Of a DNA stretch of 64,000 nt, positions 11,001 through 21,028 are shown piece by piece. The translations under genes and the position numbers were made by a program. The DNA is from Mesorhabditis belari. Its lineage: Eukaryota; Nematoda; Chromadorea; Rhabditida; Rhabditidae. How positions within the stretch are numbered: position 1 is the first letter of the stretch; each line of letters starts with the position of its first letter. Location: assembly GCA_958450365.1 (NCBI GenBank), contig CAUEEP010000889.1, forward strand, positions 1-64,000. Direction: 5' to 3'. Below the pieces are notes generated by a model. It ran no database searches and was not told the origin of the DNA. It saw only the letters and a list, made by a program, of their open reading frames with translations.

Positions 11001-13092
11001 CAACGAAAGATATGAATGCTAAAGAAAGTTACAGCTGTTTATAGTCCTGCTAAAGAAAGTTACAGCTGTTTATAGTCCTGATTCGTAGTCTTCGTAATCT
11101 CTGCGGTTAATTCCCGCTGATAATGGTAGGGTTTAGGTTTTTAGCCAACAAATTTACATAGATATGAAATTTTGAGTTCATTTTTGCATCATTCGATGCG
11201 CAATTTCATTCGACATCAAACGATAGTCAAAAGCGAAGGGTTGATGTAAAGAAAAAGATGAAAAATCTTACAATTGTCAACGATTGACACATCTTTTTCG
11301 TTACAAAATCGAGTTTTTAAGTGCCGATAACTCACAGCATTCCACGAGTAGACATTCTCATATAGACTTTTCCCATCTTTATTCACATAGAACGGACCAA
11401 GTTCTTCGAATTGACCAGCAAACGAGGAGCAACCAGGACCTGGAATCAGAAGTCAACCAGAAGTCAATGGTAGAGATTAGAGCTCAATGGTTAGAGATTA
11501 GAGCTAAATGGTAGAGGCTAAAGCTAAATGGTAGAGGTTAGAGCTCAGTAGTTAGAGGTTAGAGCTAAATGCTAGAGGTTAGAGCTAAATGGTAGAGGTT
11601 AGAGCTCAGTAGTTAGAGGTTAGAGCTAAATGGTAGAGGTTAGAGCTCAGTAGTTAGAGGTTAGAGCTAAATGCTAGAGGTTAGAGCTAAATGGTAGAGG
11701 TTAGAGCTCAGTAGTTAGAGGTTAGAGCTAAATGGTAGAGGTTAGAGCTCAGTAGTTAGAGGTTAGAGCTAAATGCTAGAGGTTAGAGCTAAATGGTAGA
11801 GGTTAGAGCTCAGTAGTTAGAGGTTAGAGCTAAATGCTAGAGGTTAGAGCTAAATGGTAGAGGTTAGAGCTCAGTAGTTAGAGGTTAGAGCTAAATGCTA
11901 GAGGTTAGAGCTAAATGGTAGAGGTTAGAGCTCAGTAGTTAGAGGTTAGAGCTAAATGGTAGAGGTTAGAGCTCAGTAGTTAGAGGTTAGAGCTAAATGC
12001 TAGAGGTTAGAGCTAAATGGTAGAGGTTAGAGCTCAGTAGTTAGAGGTTAGAGCTAAATGCTAGAGGTTAGAGCTAAATGGTAGAGGTTAGAGCTCAGTA
12101 GTTAGAGGTTAGAGCTAAATGCTAGAGGTTAGAGCTCAGTAGTTAGAGGTTAGAGCTAAATGGTAGAGGTTAGAGCTCAGTAGTTAGAGGTTAGAGCTAA
12201 ATGCTAGAGGTTAGAGCTAAATGGTAGAGGTTAGAGCTAAATGGTAGAGGTTAGAGCTCAGTAGTTAGAGGTTAGAGCTAAATGCTAGAGGTTAGAGCTC
12301 AGTAGTTAGAGGTTAGAGCTAAATGGTAGAGGTTAGAGCTAAATGGTAGAGGTTAAAGCTCAATGGTAGAGGTTAGAGCTCAATGGTTAGAGGTTAGAGC
12401 TCAATGGTAGAGGTTAGAGCTCAGTAGTTGCCCGAACAGCAAACTTAGAAACCGTAAAATAGTGATCAAATCGGCTTGGCGGGTTACCAGTTTATCTTCC
12501 ATAATTCTAAAGATTTCCATGTGCCAGTTGGCTTGCGTTTATGGGACATAAAGTTCATCTCAACTCACCGCCATTAAACCAAACAAGTAACGGATCGTTG
12601 GCTGGATCATTTCGGGATTCCGTTAATCTAAAGTACATTGATTTCCATCTAGATTCTAGTAAAACTAGTAAAACGTAGCCTCTATTTAAAGCAATTCTTC
12701 AAAGATCACGATCAATTATTCATTTTTATTTCTTTCCTCACGTGTAATGCATTTTCCATGATCCATTTTGATTGGCGTTCAAATAGCCAGAGTACATTTT
12801 AAAGTTCACATTGAAAATGAGACCCGGAAGATCTTTTACCTTAAAAATTTGATTCATTTTAAAAAATTGAAATGTTTTCTTTTTAAAGAATAAATAAAAA
12901 CTACCAAAAACCATCAAAAACTACAAAAAACTACAAAAAAACTATCAAAAACTATCAAAAACTACCAAAAACTACCAAAAACTACCAAAAAACTACCAAA
13001 AACTACAAAAAACTTACCAAATCATCTTCTCCAATCGATAAAGTTCCACTCCAAAACGCCAGTGATATTGCCACAAGTTTGAGAAAGTCCAT
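5073..13092 (-). CDS. Serine carboxypeptidase (peptidase S10), secreted or GPI-anchored
   Basis: Exons (minus order) 13092-13018, 12839-12742, 12627-12569, 11439-11336, 10718-10582, 10118-9986, 8607-8516, 8154-8097, 8056-7950, 7828-7728, 7170-7109, 7011-6913, 6838-6765, 6702-6624, 6099-5992, 5898-5800, 5514-5359, 5162-5073; about 576 residues. All borders keep phase. A signal peptide ([16 protein letters not shown]) is followed by LPGL...MYSGYL. The oxyanion segment is WFNGGPGCSS, the nucleophile SGESYAG, the catalytic Asp is in [10 protein letters not shown] and the His in [12 protein letters not shown], so the triad is complete. S10 enzymes remove C-terminal residues in lysosomal or extracellular compartments. 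The last exon encodes a Ser/Thr linker plus a run of Leu/Val ending at the stop, which looks like a GPI-attachment signal; without that exon the frame stops shortly after 5359. Introns carry most of the local minisatellites and two MITEs. Confidence 0.9.
6127..6617. repeat. Minisatellite of GTAAACA units (7/8-bp mix)
   Basis: About 490 bp built from GTAAACA and GTAAACAAA(C/T)A in mixed order. A higher-order block (6240-6420) recurs at 6420-6600. It lies in a carboxypeptidase intron and is open in several frames only because it is a repeat. Confidence 0.95.
7243..7677. repeat. 12-bp minisatellite ATATCTAGATCT
   Basis: About 36 tandem copies, with a T/C variant giving AGATCT or AGATCC. The unit is almost self-complementary, so both strands read alike. 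It sits in the carboxypeptidase intron between exons 7828-7728 and 7170-7109. Confidence 0.95.
7866..7925. repeat. 13-bp repeat TTTTTGTTTTGTC
   Basis: Four to five copies in the short intron just upstream of the exon that starts at 7828. Confidence 0.85.
8633..8742. repeat. GATA/GATG/GATT microsatellite
   Basis: Tetranucleotide array changing from GATA to GATG to GATT, directly abutting the MITE at 8746. Confidence 0.95.
8746..8979. mobile_element. MITE derived from the Tc1-like element at 46.5 kb
   Basis: Inverted ends of about 80 bp (CTGGACAATGAAATATCA at the left, TGATATTTCATTGTCCAG at the right) are nearly identical to the ends of 46499-47690. The centre keeps CCGTATTTCTAAATATTAA from that element. 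It lies in a carboxypeptidase intron. Confidence 0.85.
9185..9268. repeat. Near-perfect 84-bp hairpin
   Basis: The two halves, each about 40 nt, are inverted copies (GTCGTAGCCGTTTAC and GTAAACGGCTACGAC, GCCGCTAACGAAT and ATTCGTTAGCGGC-type core) with almost no loop. It lies in a carboxypeptidase intron. Confidence 0.85.
9828..9935 (+). pseudogene. Decayed tRNA-like sequence with A-box
   Basis: TAGCTCAGTGGTTAGAGG is a perfect tRNA D-arm/A-box match, followed by duplicated pieces (GGTTAGAGCTCAGTAG, AAGGTCAAAGC) and a weak B-box remnant (GCTTCAATTCC). The same D-arm text is the unit of the 11.5-12.4 kb minisatellite. Confidence 0.5.
10190..10411. mobile_element. MITE family A (TACCGTATTTTCTCTAATAG ends)
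   Basis: About 222 bp with inverted ends TACCG(T)ATTTTCTCTAATAG and CTATTAGAGAAAATAC(G)GTA, each followed inward by TAGTGCAC/GTGCACT. Other copies are at 13475-14154, 25136-25612 and 58565-58949. Confidence 0.85.
10757..10886. repeat. 9-bp minisatellite AGTACAGAA
   Basis: About 14 copies with AGAGAGTAC variants, in a carboxypeptidase intron. Confidence 0.95.
11468..12431. repeat. Minisatellite GGTTAGAGCT(AAATGGTAGA / CAGTAGTTAGA), about 45 units
   Basis: Nearly 1 kb of alternating 20/21-bp units, with the variants AAATGCTAGA, AAATGGTAGA and CAGTAGTTAGA arranged in higher-order blocks. The unit text matches the tRNA-like D-arm remnant at 9835-9870. It fills the carboxypeptidase intron that splits WFNGG from PGCSS. 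Confidence 0.95.
12896..13017. repeat. ACTACCAAAA repeat
   Basis: 10-11 bp units, running into the donor of the first carboxypeptidase exon. Confidence 0.9.
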
Positions 13093-13474
13093 AGCTACAA
13101 GTATTTTGTTCTCTTTGTAAACAAACTCTGAAAAAAAGATTTTCTTTGCAATCGGATGATTGTTGAGAGGAAAATCAAGAATTCAATGCACCAGAAAGCA
13201 CTAGAAAATGAGAATTTTTGGGAAAAAAAATTCGAGAAATGATGTGAGAAAGGCGATAAATTTCCACCAGCTACCGGTCTATCAGAATTACGCGTCTCCT
13301 TGTCCATTCTTATCTTTTTAATCCACGGTGTATTTCTCTCTCTTTTTCTTGATCTCTAATACAAATACTTACACACTTTCTCCTAAAATTTGCTGACATT
13401 TTTCGCTTTACTCTTCCTTTAGTTTGTGATTTTTTTTTGATTGCAACTTGGAATTCAATGCTTTTTAGAGCATA

Positions 13475-14154
13475 TACCGTATTTTCTCTAATACAGTGCG
13501 TTTCAAATTCTTAAACGCACCCTCTAAAATAGCGCATTTTGCAGTTTCAAGACGTCAGTTTCAAGACGTTTCTATACTTAAAACAGCAATTTTTTTTGGC
13601 CTGGCGCAATCTCGACGTCTCTGCTCTTCAAAACCTCATCAATTCAATGCCAGACCGCATTTTTCAAGTAATTACTCGTTCTGGTGCGTGTACAGATCAT
13701 TAGTTTTGATTTTTTACCTTTGATTTTTAATTTGTGTCGATAAATAAAAATGTTTTCATAGTGCGTTTAAGAATTTGAAACGGTTTTCTATTTTGAAAAT
13801 TTTTGTTTTTTACAGTATGCTTATTTTTCGTGTTATTTAGGTTTTAAGACATGCTCTTTCTAATAGATAAAAGATTAATAGTTGTAGAGGTGGTCAAAAT
13901 GCAAAATTCGCTATTTTAGAGGGTGCGTTTAAGAATTTGAAACGCACTGTAGTAGTGCACCGTAGGCTTTGCCTAAATTGCTCGAAATCTCGAGAACCGC
14001 TTATCAGAACCTATCGATGTGAGGTCGGAAAATGTAGCTGACGATGAGATCTTGTGAGGGATTCGAGTGTTGAGCTTCTGCAAAAGCTTGGAAACCGTAA
14101 AATAGTCACCAACTCGGCTCGCCGGGGTGCACTACTATTAGAGAAAATACGGTA
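13475..14154. mobile_element. MITE family A copy, interrupted by another MITE
   Basis: Left end TACCGTATTTTCTCTAATA at 13475-13493 and right part from 13950 to ATACGGTA at 14154. The two parts rejoin into a family A element if 13494-13949 plus one TA are removed. Confidence 0.85.
13494..13949. mobile_element. Inner MITE with about 48-bp inverted ends and TA duplication
   Basis: Starts CAGTGCGTTTCAAATTC and ends GAATTTGAAACGCACTG. It is flanked by TA at 13492-13493 and 13950-13951, the target-site duplication of Tc1/mariner-type elements. An internal partial copy of the right end is near 13758-13785. Confidence 0.85.
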
Positions 14155-14189
14155 ATAGAGCTTTTTAGATCATAAGCAATTTATTTACA

Positions 14190-14296
14190 TCGTACATCGT
14201 ACATCGTACATCGTACATCGTACAATCGTACATCGTACAATCGTACATCGTACAATCGTACATCATACAATCGTACATCGTACATCGTACAATCGT
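14190..14296. repeat. TACATCG / CAATCGTACATCG minisatellite
   Basis: 7-bp and 13-bp units in tandem, followed by a short relic resembling the 25.9-26.3 kb MITE (TTAGACTACGCGAT). Confidence 0.9.
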
Positions 14297-14299
14297 AGT

Positions 14300-15243
14300 C
14301 TTTTTTAGAAAATCATTTTTCTCAGCCCCTAGATTTCTCCCAACTAAACTTTTGGTACCAAAAATACTAGATTTGAAGCGCTATCATTTCACAAAAGCGC
14401 AAACTGTAGCGTAAAGCAGCGCGGAGAACGGGACGTTATTATTAGACCAAATTAGACTACGCGATTGTACGCCTATTATGGAGGTGCTCTAAAAAAGGGA
14501 AAGTAACACCAAAAATTGAGCTATACTTCAAGCAAATAGTTCAAGGGAAATGAGCTAGGAACAGTGTTCGTTTCTAGGAACAGTGTTCAGTGTTCACAGT
14601 GTTCGTTGTACAGTGTTCGTTCATTTTCTAAATCGTCGAGTGATCGGATCGCCGAAGGTTTAGAAGCCACAAAAAGCGATCAATTCAAGCGATCAGACGG
14701 CAGTTGGCGGAGAGCCTTCCCCCTCGTCTCTCAGCCAACAAATGACACGAAAACGATCTCTCTCACCCGGTATGCGATTGACCCTATTGACTGTGAATGA
14801 TCATCATCTAAATGGTGTTATATAGATAAGATGAATACGGTACTTTTCATGTGTCATCTTGTTTTTGTATATTCATTCAATTATCACAAAATTTTTAAGT
14901 CTTATTACAAGTTTTTCCTAGTTTTTGATTGGAACTTGGAATTCAATGCTTTTTAGAGCTTTTTAGAGCATATAATAGAGCTTTTTAGATCATATAATAG
15001 AACTTTTTAGATCATAAGCAATTTTTAGAGCTTTTTAGAGCTTTTTAGAGTTTTAGAATGTTGAAAATCGTAGAAAATTGTAGAAAATTCCCCCAAAAAT
15101 TTCAACTTGATGAATTGTAATATAAAGTGAATCGGGTGCATGCACAAAACATATTTGATTTCGCTGTTTTTATTTTTCATTTGTCTTGTATTTTTTGTGA
15201 ATTGAAATAAAGGTTTTGAAGAGAATAAGCTAATTTCAAATAA
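14300..15243. other. Intergenic spacer
   Basis: No supported gene. It holds AGCTTTTTAGAG repeats (14950-15055) and a GTGTTC-rich stretch at 14560-14620. Confidence 0.45.
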
Positions 15244-16230
15244 AAATGCAATTGAAGATTCCAATTGAATATTCTCAGTGTTTTTTGCAAAAAACGTCGG
15301 AAATTGCAAAATTTCTTTTTTTTTAAAGATTTTCTGTACTCAGAAACGTAAACTTTTTTTGCAAAATTGAAATCAAAATGCGAACAAAGCTATCAAGAAG
15401 GGAAAGCTTTTTGTTTTTGGCTAGAGAATTAGATCAACAACTGAAATTTGCGAAACAATCGTTATTTTGAGGTTCTTGGGCAAAAACTTGTCAGAGAAAG
15501 CAATTTTCAACACCTTTCTGAACCCATTTCAGAGCCAACGCAAAAACAAGAACAATCCCAGACAGCCAAACTTCTCACAACTTGCCAAGAGACTTTTCGA
15601 GTTTTGGTTAACAAGTTGGAATCTGTAGCTGCTTATCTACCTTGACCAGAGCTATACATAACACTCGGGGAAAGTACTCTGCCGATGGGCGACCGAATTC
15701 CCATTTAAGGCGAATCAACATGCCTGTTTTGCGGATTGAGATTGATGGACCACTAAACTTGAGTATATTCCTTGTGCCCTTTTGGGTTCTGTAATTGACA
15801 TATTTTAAAGTGATCAGAGTTGATCTAAAGTGATCAGAGTTGTAAGTGAGAGCATTGATCTAAAATCAAAAATTGAACTATTCTAGTTATCCATTTCAGA
15901 ACCATTGTGAGGTTCTTGGGCAAAAACTTGTCAGAGAAAGCAATTTTCAACACCTTTCTGAACCCATTTCAGAGCCAACGCAAAAACAAGAACAATCCCA
16001 GACAGCCAAACTTCTCACAACTTGTCAAGAGACTTTGTGAGTCAAAATTGTTCAGCCAAAAATGTTTCAACAAGATTTTTTTTGGGTCAATCCATGAAAA
16101 TGCAATTGAATATTCTCAGTGTTTTTTGCAAAACGTCGGAAATTGCAAAATTTCTTATTTTTAAGGTTTTCTGTACTCAGAAACGTAAACTTTTGTTGCA
16201 AAATTGAAATCAAAATGCGAACAAAGCTAT
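15244..16230. repeat. Segmental duplication with dead copies of lectin stalk exons
   Basis: 15399-15899 is nearly identical to 17555-18055, and 15907-16022 is a partial third copy. 15244-15394 also recurs at 16091-16230. The copies include the 63-nt stalk exon (near 15534 and 15973), but with five instead of four A residues, which breaks the frame. The full copy also has TTTTCGAG where live exons have TTTGTGAG, losing the splice donor. I read these as pseudo-exons upstream of the lectin promoter. Confidence 0.8.
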
Positions 16231-16326
16231 CAAATAGCGCTTTTGAACTGAAAAGAAACAAACAGATTTGGTGCAGAAAAACAGAAACAGTTGTTCGATT
16301 TCTTGCAAAAGCCTATTGAAGGCCCG

Positions 16327-16334
16327 AGGCTATA
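16327..16334 (+). promoter_or_regulatory. TATA-like box of the lectin gene
   Basis: GGCTATATAGTTC lies about 90 bp upstream of the ATG at 16421. Position and sequence only. Confidence 0.4.
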
Positions 16335-16420
16335 TAGTTCTCTGAGCGGCTTTGTTCGATGGTTGTTCTATGGTTGTTTATTCTTCTGCGCTGAATCGAA
16401 CCCTAGTTATAGACTCGTTT

Positions 16421-19400
16421 ATGGAGCAAATGGAAATCACCGAACGAAATGGGTAAGTTTTTTGAAAGCTTTCTCAATTCTCTGAGCGGCTTTGAATGGA
16501 TTTTGTTTTTCTTTGAATATGATATGGCAACTTGATCGATCTGGTAATTGGAAATGGAATTTCCAGGGCCATATCCCAAAATGATCGATCTCATCTCATC
16601 AAAGGAATCCTATTGCTCATTTTTGGAATCACTCTCGGAATCATCGCCACAGTCGCTGTATTCCAAATGTACTGCTTTTAAACAAAACTAAATGACTAAA
16701 TGATTTTTTACACTAAAAATGGTGAATCAAAGATTTTATCCATATAATGTTTCGGCACTAGATGGATGATCTAACAACAAAATGGTCTAACAACAACAAG
16801 TCAGATCAGGTCTAACAACAACAAGGTTTTGTCGTGTCCCTGGTGTGAGCTCTTTCAAGATCAAGTCTAACAACAACAAGGTTTTGTCGTGTCCCTGGTG
16901 TGAGCTCTTTCAAGATCAAGTCTAACAACAACAAGGTTTTGTCGTGTCCCTGGTGTGAGCTCTTTCAAAACCTGGCTAGACCAAGCTAGGCCAAAAGCCA
17001 TCAAATTTGACACATTTGAATCGCAAGTGTTAGTAGGCTAACCATATTCACAAAGTCATAGTACACAAATTCGAGTTACAGCCGACCCGATAACGGTGAG
17101 TCTCTCTCAGGAAAAACTCGAGATTTGTGAGAAATAAAAATTTCCCGAATAAACCCCAAAGAATTTAGTTATTGCAAGGATGAGGAGATTCAAGCAGTCA
17201 GACTTCTCAAAATTTGTCGAACCGAATTGTGAGTGAGAGTAGTTGAGCTAAAATGTCAGGAGAGTTGTCAGGAGGGTTGAGCTAAAATCAAAAATTGAAC
17301 GATTTTAAAGATAAAACAAAGTTGGATACAAAGTGACTTAAAGACTTTGTTTAAAAAAGACTTTGTTTAAAGAAAACTTTGTTTAAAAAAAGACTTTGTT
17401 TAAAGAAAACTTTGTTTAAAAAGACTTTGTTTCGGCTTGAAATTCTTTTCGCTTAAAACCGTGCCGCCAATCGCAAAGTTCACAAGCAAGTTTACGAAAA
17501 ATCAGTTGATTTGTCAGGAGAAGGATCGAGATTTGGAAAAAGTGAGGTTAGTGAAGGGAAAGCTTTTTGCTTTTGGCTAGAGAATTAGATCAACAACTGA
17601 AATTTGCGAAACAATCGTTATTGTGAGGTTCTTGGGGAAAAACTTGTCAGAGAAAGCAATTTTCAACACCTTTCTGAACCCATTTCAGAGCCAACGCAAA
17701 AACAAGAACAATCCCAGACAGCCAAACTTCTCACAACTTGCCAAGAGACTTTTCGAGTTTTGGTTAACAAGTTGGAATCTGTAGCTGCTTATCTACCTTG
17801 ACCAGAGCTATACATAACACTCGGGGAAAGTACTCTGCCGATGGGCGACCGAATTCCCATTTAAGGCGAATCAACATGCCTGTTTTGCGGATTGAGATTG
17901 ATGGACCACTAAACTTGAGTATATTCCTTGTGCCCTTTTGGGTTCTGTAATTGACATAGTTTAAAGTGATCAGAGTTGATCTAAAGTGATCAGAGTTGTA
18001 AGTGAGAGCATTGATCTAAAATCAAAAATTGAACTATTCTAGTTATCCATTTCAGAACCAACGCAAAACAAGAACAATCCGAGACAGCCAGACTTCTCTC
18101 AACTTGTCAAGAGACTTTGTGAGTTTTGATTACTAAGCCGGAATCTTCATTCAAGTTTTTAGGTCCAAAACAATCCTTGACCACAAGTGAGTTTGAAGAT
18201 TTGACCGGATTGAGTTTAGCCCTTTTTAAAACAAATTAAAACAGTTCTAAAACAAAATTTACTGATTTGTTTACGTTTACGTATTTACTGATTTAGGCAA
18301 AACCTCACAACTTGCTTGGATAAGCACCAGCAACTGACGAAAGAGACAGATCAACAAATGGAGAAAGTGATGTGAGTAATCTTGTTGACGAGAATGGACA
18401 TTTTTAAGTTTTGAACGTTTGCACAGCACTTGTTAGCGAAAGCAATTTTAAAAATCTTTCCGTAGCCATTCGTATCCATTTCAGAGCCAACGCAAAACAA
18501 GAACAATCCGAGCCAGCCAAACTTCTCTCAACTTGTCAAGAGACTTTGTGAGTCAAAATTGTTCAGCTAAAAATGTTTCAACAAGATTTTTTTTTAGGTC
18601 GAAAGCAACCTTTGATCACAAGTGAGTTGGCGAGGAGTTGCTTCTGCAGTCAGCCACTCCAAATTGTAGCAAAATTTAGGGAAAATCACACAACTTGCTT
18701 GGATAAACATCAACAACTCATGAAAGAAAACGATGAACAAATCGAGAAATTAAAGTTAGTAAATGGAAAAGGGCTCTTGTCATAGAATTGAGCTTCAAAA
18801 TCTTCAGAACCTCATCAAAACAAGAACAATCCGAGATCGCCAAACTTCTCACAACTTGCCAAGAGACTTTGTGAGTTTTGATTACTAAGCCGGAATCTTC
18901 ATCCAAGTTTTTAGGTCCAAAACAATCCTTGACCACAAGTGGGTTTGAAGATTTGACCGGATTTAATTTAGCCCTTTCAATGGGCCTCGATTCTTAGTCC
19001 CCCTTTGAATCCCATTCGTTGAGGGATTTGACAATTCAACTGTTGATCAGTTTCAGTGTTGACAATGAGTGTCGAGTGGCAAAAATAAACCAAGAGCCTT
19101 TGCCCTTGCAAGTGACTGGACTTAATCTCGTTGTTGTCGATGTTTGGCTTTGAGGCTTTTGTCTTCATAACGCGAAAAGTTCTCTGTTTGATCGGAGGGG
19201 TTTTTTTTCGTCTTTTTTATCGTGCTCGCTTTTGCTTATTTAAACCGAGACGAATCAGAGGCCGAAAAGGAGACAACGAGGTACTTGAAAGTAGACATGC
19301 GATTCGAGAACTCATTTGTATTGGTCTTTAGTGTCTATCCAAAAGCTAACCTAGTTTGATTCAAGATTTCTCGAACTGGTTGCTTTCACCAATTTCTACT

Positions 19401-20602
19401 TCAAAGTAGATATGTTACGTCCGAATCTGAGGAGACGTCCATCTCCGATCCATCTCTGAGTCGGGCGTGCATCTCTGAGTCGGGCGTGCATCTCTGAGTC
19501 GGGCGTGCATCTCTGAGTCGGACGTCCATCTCTGAATCGGACGTCCATCTCTGAGTCGGACGTCCGTTTCGGAGGAGAATGAATCTCCTCAGATTCGGAC
19601 GTAACAGATACACAATTCAAGACCCAACATTTTACAAAAATCGGTATTAGAAAGAGCTTTTATTTAGTAAAAAATTAGTCGGAGTGAGCGGTGAAACCAG
19701 TGCAACGGCTACACCAGATCCTAGAGCGAATGGCTGGACATATTTTGAGATAACGAAACGATGGTACAAGGTAGTTAAATTGCAACGGTATTTTCTTTTT
19801 CATATAAATTCTAGGTGTTCCCGAAAGAAAGAGCCTTTTGATTCGGCAGAAAGTGACTGTCAAGAGGAGAACGGACATTTGGCATCGATTCAAAGCCAGG
19901 ATGAGAACAAGTTCATTTTTCACCTTGGTACGTTAGTTAAATTCCGCATTAGACTCAAACATTGCTCACTTTGAAATCATATTTAGCAAGAAACAATACT
20001 GGCTCATGGTGGCTCTGGATAGGATTGGAGGTGAGCTGAACGCCTATAAATGACGAAAAAAACACTTTCATCAAAGCCATCAAAAGCCACTATGAATACG
20101 TTAAATAGGAAACATCAACTTTGTTTTAGAGAAGCCTACGCGATCCCAACAAGTTCCAATGGACCGACTGGAGCAGCGTTGAGTATCAAAACTGGTCGCC
20201 CGACGAGCCGAACACTCTCAGCGAAACCGGAGTGGCTGTGAGTGAGATCAATTGCTTCGTCGATTCGATCAAAAACTGGAAAATTTAGCCGTTTAGCCGG
20301 CAACTAGACTTGAAGTTAGCCGGCAACTAGACTTGAAGTTAATACCCGCGTCTCATAAACGATAGAAAAACGGAGTAACCCTTGGGGTCAAGCTTTGCAC
20401 ATTGGCTAGACGATGTTTAAGTTTAAAAGCTGGTCATTTCCTATACAGGTCATTTCCTATATGAATTCAAAAGCTAAAAGTTAAGCTAAGAGATACCTAG
20501 ATGAATCTCCGACACCCTGACCTGCTGGCCACATGGAACGATCTCCCTGCCGGTCTCAACACCGGTCACACGCCCATCGCTTTTATCTGCAAAAAGACAT
20601 AG
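16421..20602 (+). CDS. Type II membrane C-type lectin with repeated stalk exons
   Basis: Proposed exons 16421-16452, 16567-16668, 17169-17228, 17487-17546, 18056-18118, 18163-18186, 18297-18371, 18485-18547, 18598-18621, 18680-18754, 18808-18870, 18915-18938, 19701-19927, 19987-20030, 20130-20237, 20501-20602; frame stays open, about 381 residues. About 23 N-terminal residues lead into one hydrophobic helix (IKGILLLIFGITLGIIA), so the C-terminus should be outside. The stalk is built from exons of 63, 24 and 75 nt in the order A-B-C-A-B-C-A-B, all starting and ending in phase 2, giving a 54-residue polar repeat with Cys in TTCLDKHQQL and STCQET. The C-terminal lectin fold shows AESDC, NGHLASI, WLWIGL, WTDW, an EPN sugar-binding motif, WND and FICKK. 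Function is inferred: glycan binding, perhaps self or pathogen recognition. The 16668 donor (GTACTG) and the 19771 region are the least certain parts. Confidence 0.78.
16805..16970. repeat. Three tandem 58-60 bp units
   Basis: Each contains TCTAACAACAACAAGG, TTTTGTCGTGTCCCTGG and TGTGAGCTCTTTCAAGA. It lies in the lectin intron after the membrane exon. Confidence 0.9.
17340..17430. repeat. GACTTTGTTTAAAAAAA repeat
   Basis: Five copies of a 16-18 bp unit in a lectin intron, next to a possible degenerate B-type stalk exon (DKTKLDTK, 17307-17330) whose acceptor is not AG. Confidence 0.85.
19411..19607. mobile_element. Inverted-repeat element, GTTACGTCCGAATC ends
   Basis: TTACGTCCGAATCTGAGGAG at the left is mirrored by CTCCTCAGATTCGGACGTAA at the right, with tandem CATCTCTGAGTCGGGCGTG units inside. 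It lies in the lectin intron before the CRD exons. Similar GGACGTAACAT text ends the repeat at 56340-56525. Confidence 0.75.
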
Positions 20603-20705
20603 CCAGCTATAGATTTCCTTTTAGCACCTAAATGACGCAAATTTTTTCTTTTTTTTCTTTGTATTGTATTTTTCCTTCTTGAAAAAAGAAAACTCCTGCT
20701 TCTAA

Positions 20706-20964
20706 AAGATTTCCAAAAAAATCCCCATTTGGCGGACATATCCTATTGCCGGTTTTTTCAATCGCCTTATGTAAGTAACTTTTTGTAAACGCTTTTTGAC
20801 AATTTTTTTTTATTTTGCTGTTTTTGAATAAATTAGAATAAACTTGTTTATTCGAATTTATTCAAAATTTTCTTAGCCGTTCAAATGAATTGGATCGAGA
20901 AGAAATCGAAAATCATCGATTAGATGGTGGATTCGTTAAAAAATTGATTAAATTATGTGATTAA
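20706..20964 (+). CDS. Possible two-exon coding fragment, unknown
   Basis: An exon ending GCCTTAT at about 20769 before GTAAGT, and one from about 20878 (after TTCTTAG) to a stop at 20962-20964, join in frame as ...WRTYPIAGFFNRLI-RSNELDREEIENHR... and end FVKKLIKLCD. Composition and codon use look coding, but I recognise no family and see no start codon. It could be a captured or decayed exon pair. Confidence 0.3.
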
Positions 20965-21028
20965 TCGGTTACGATACGATATCTATTTCAGTAAAATCTC
21001 CTTTTTTCAGTGCTGATCGAAGCAAATC
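20965..21028. other. Short spacer before inverted repeat
   Basis: No signal seen. Confidence 0.3.

Noticed and set aside
14564..14800. 78-codon frame upstream of the carboxypeptidase
   Set aside because: No signal, homologue-like motif or splice support; composition fits chance.
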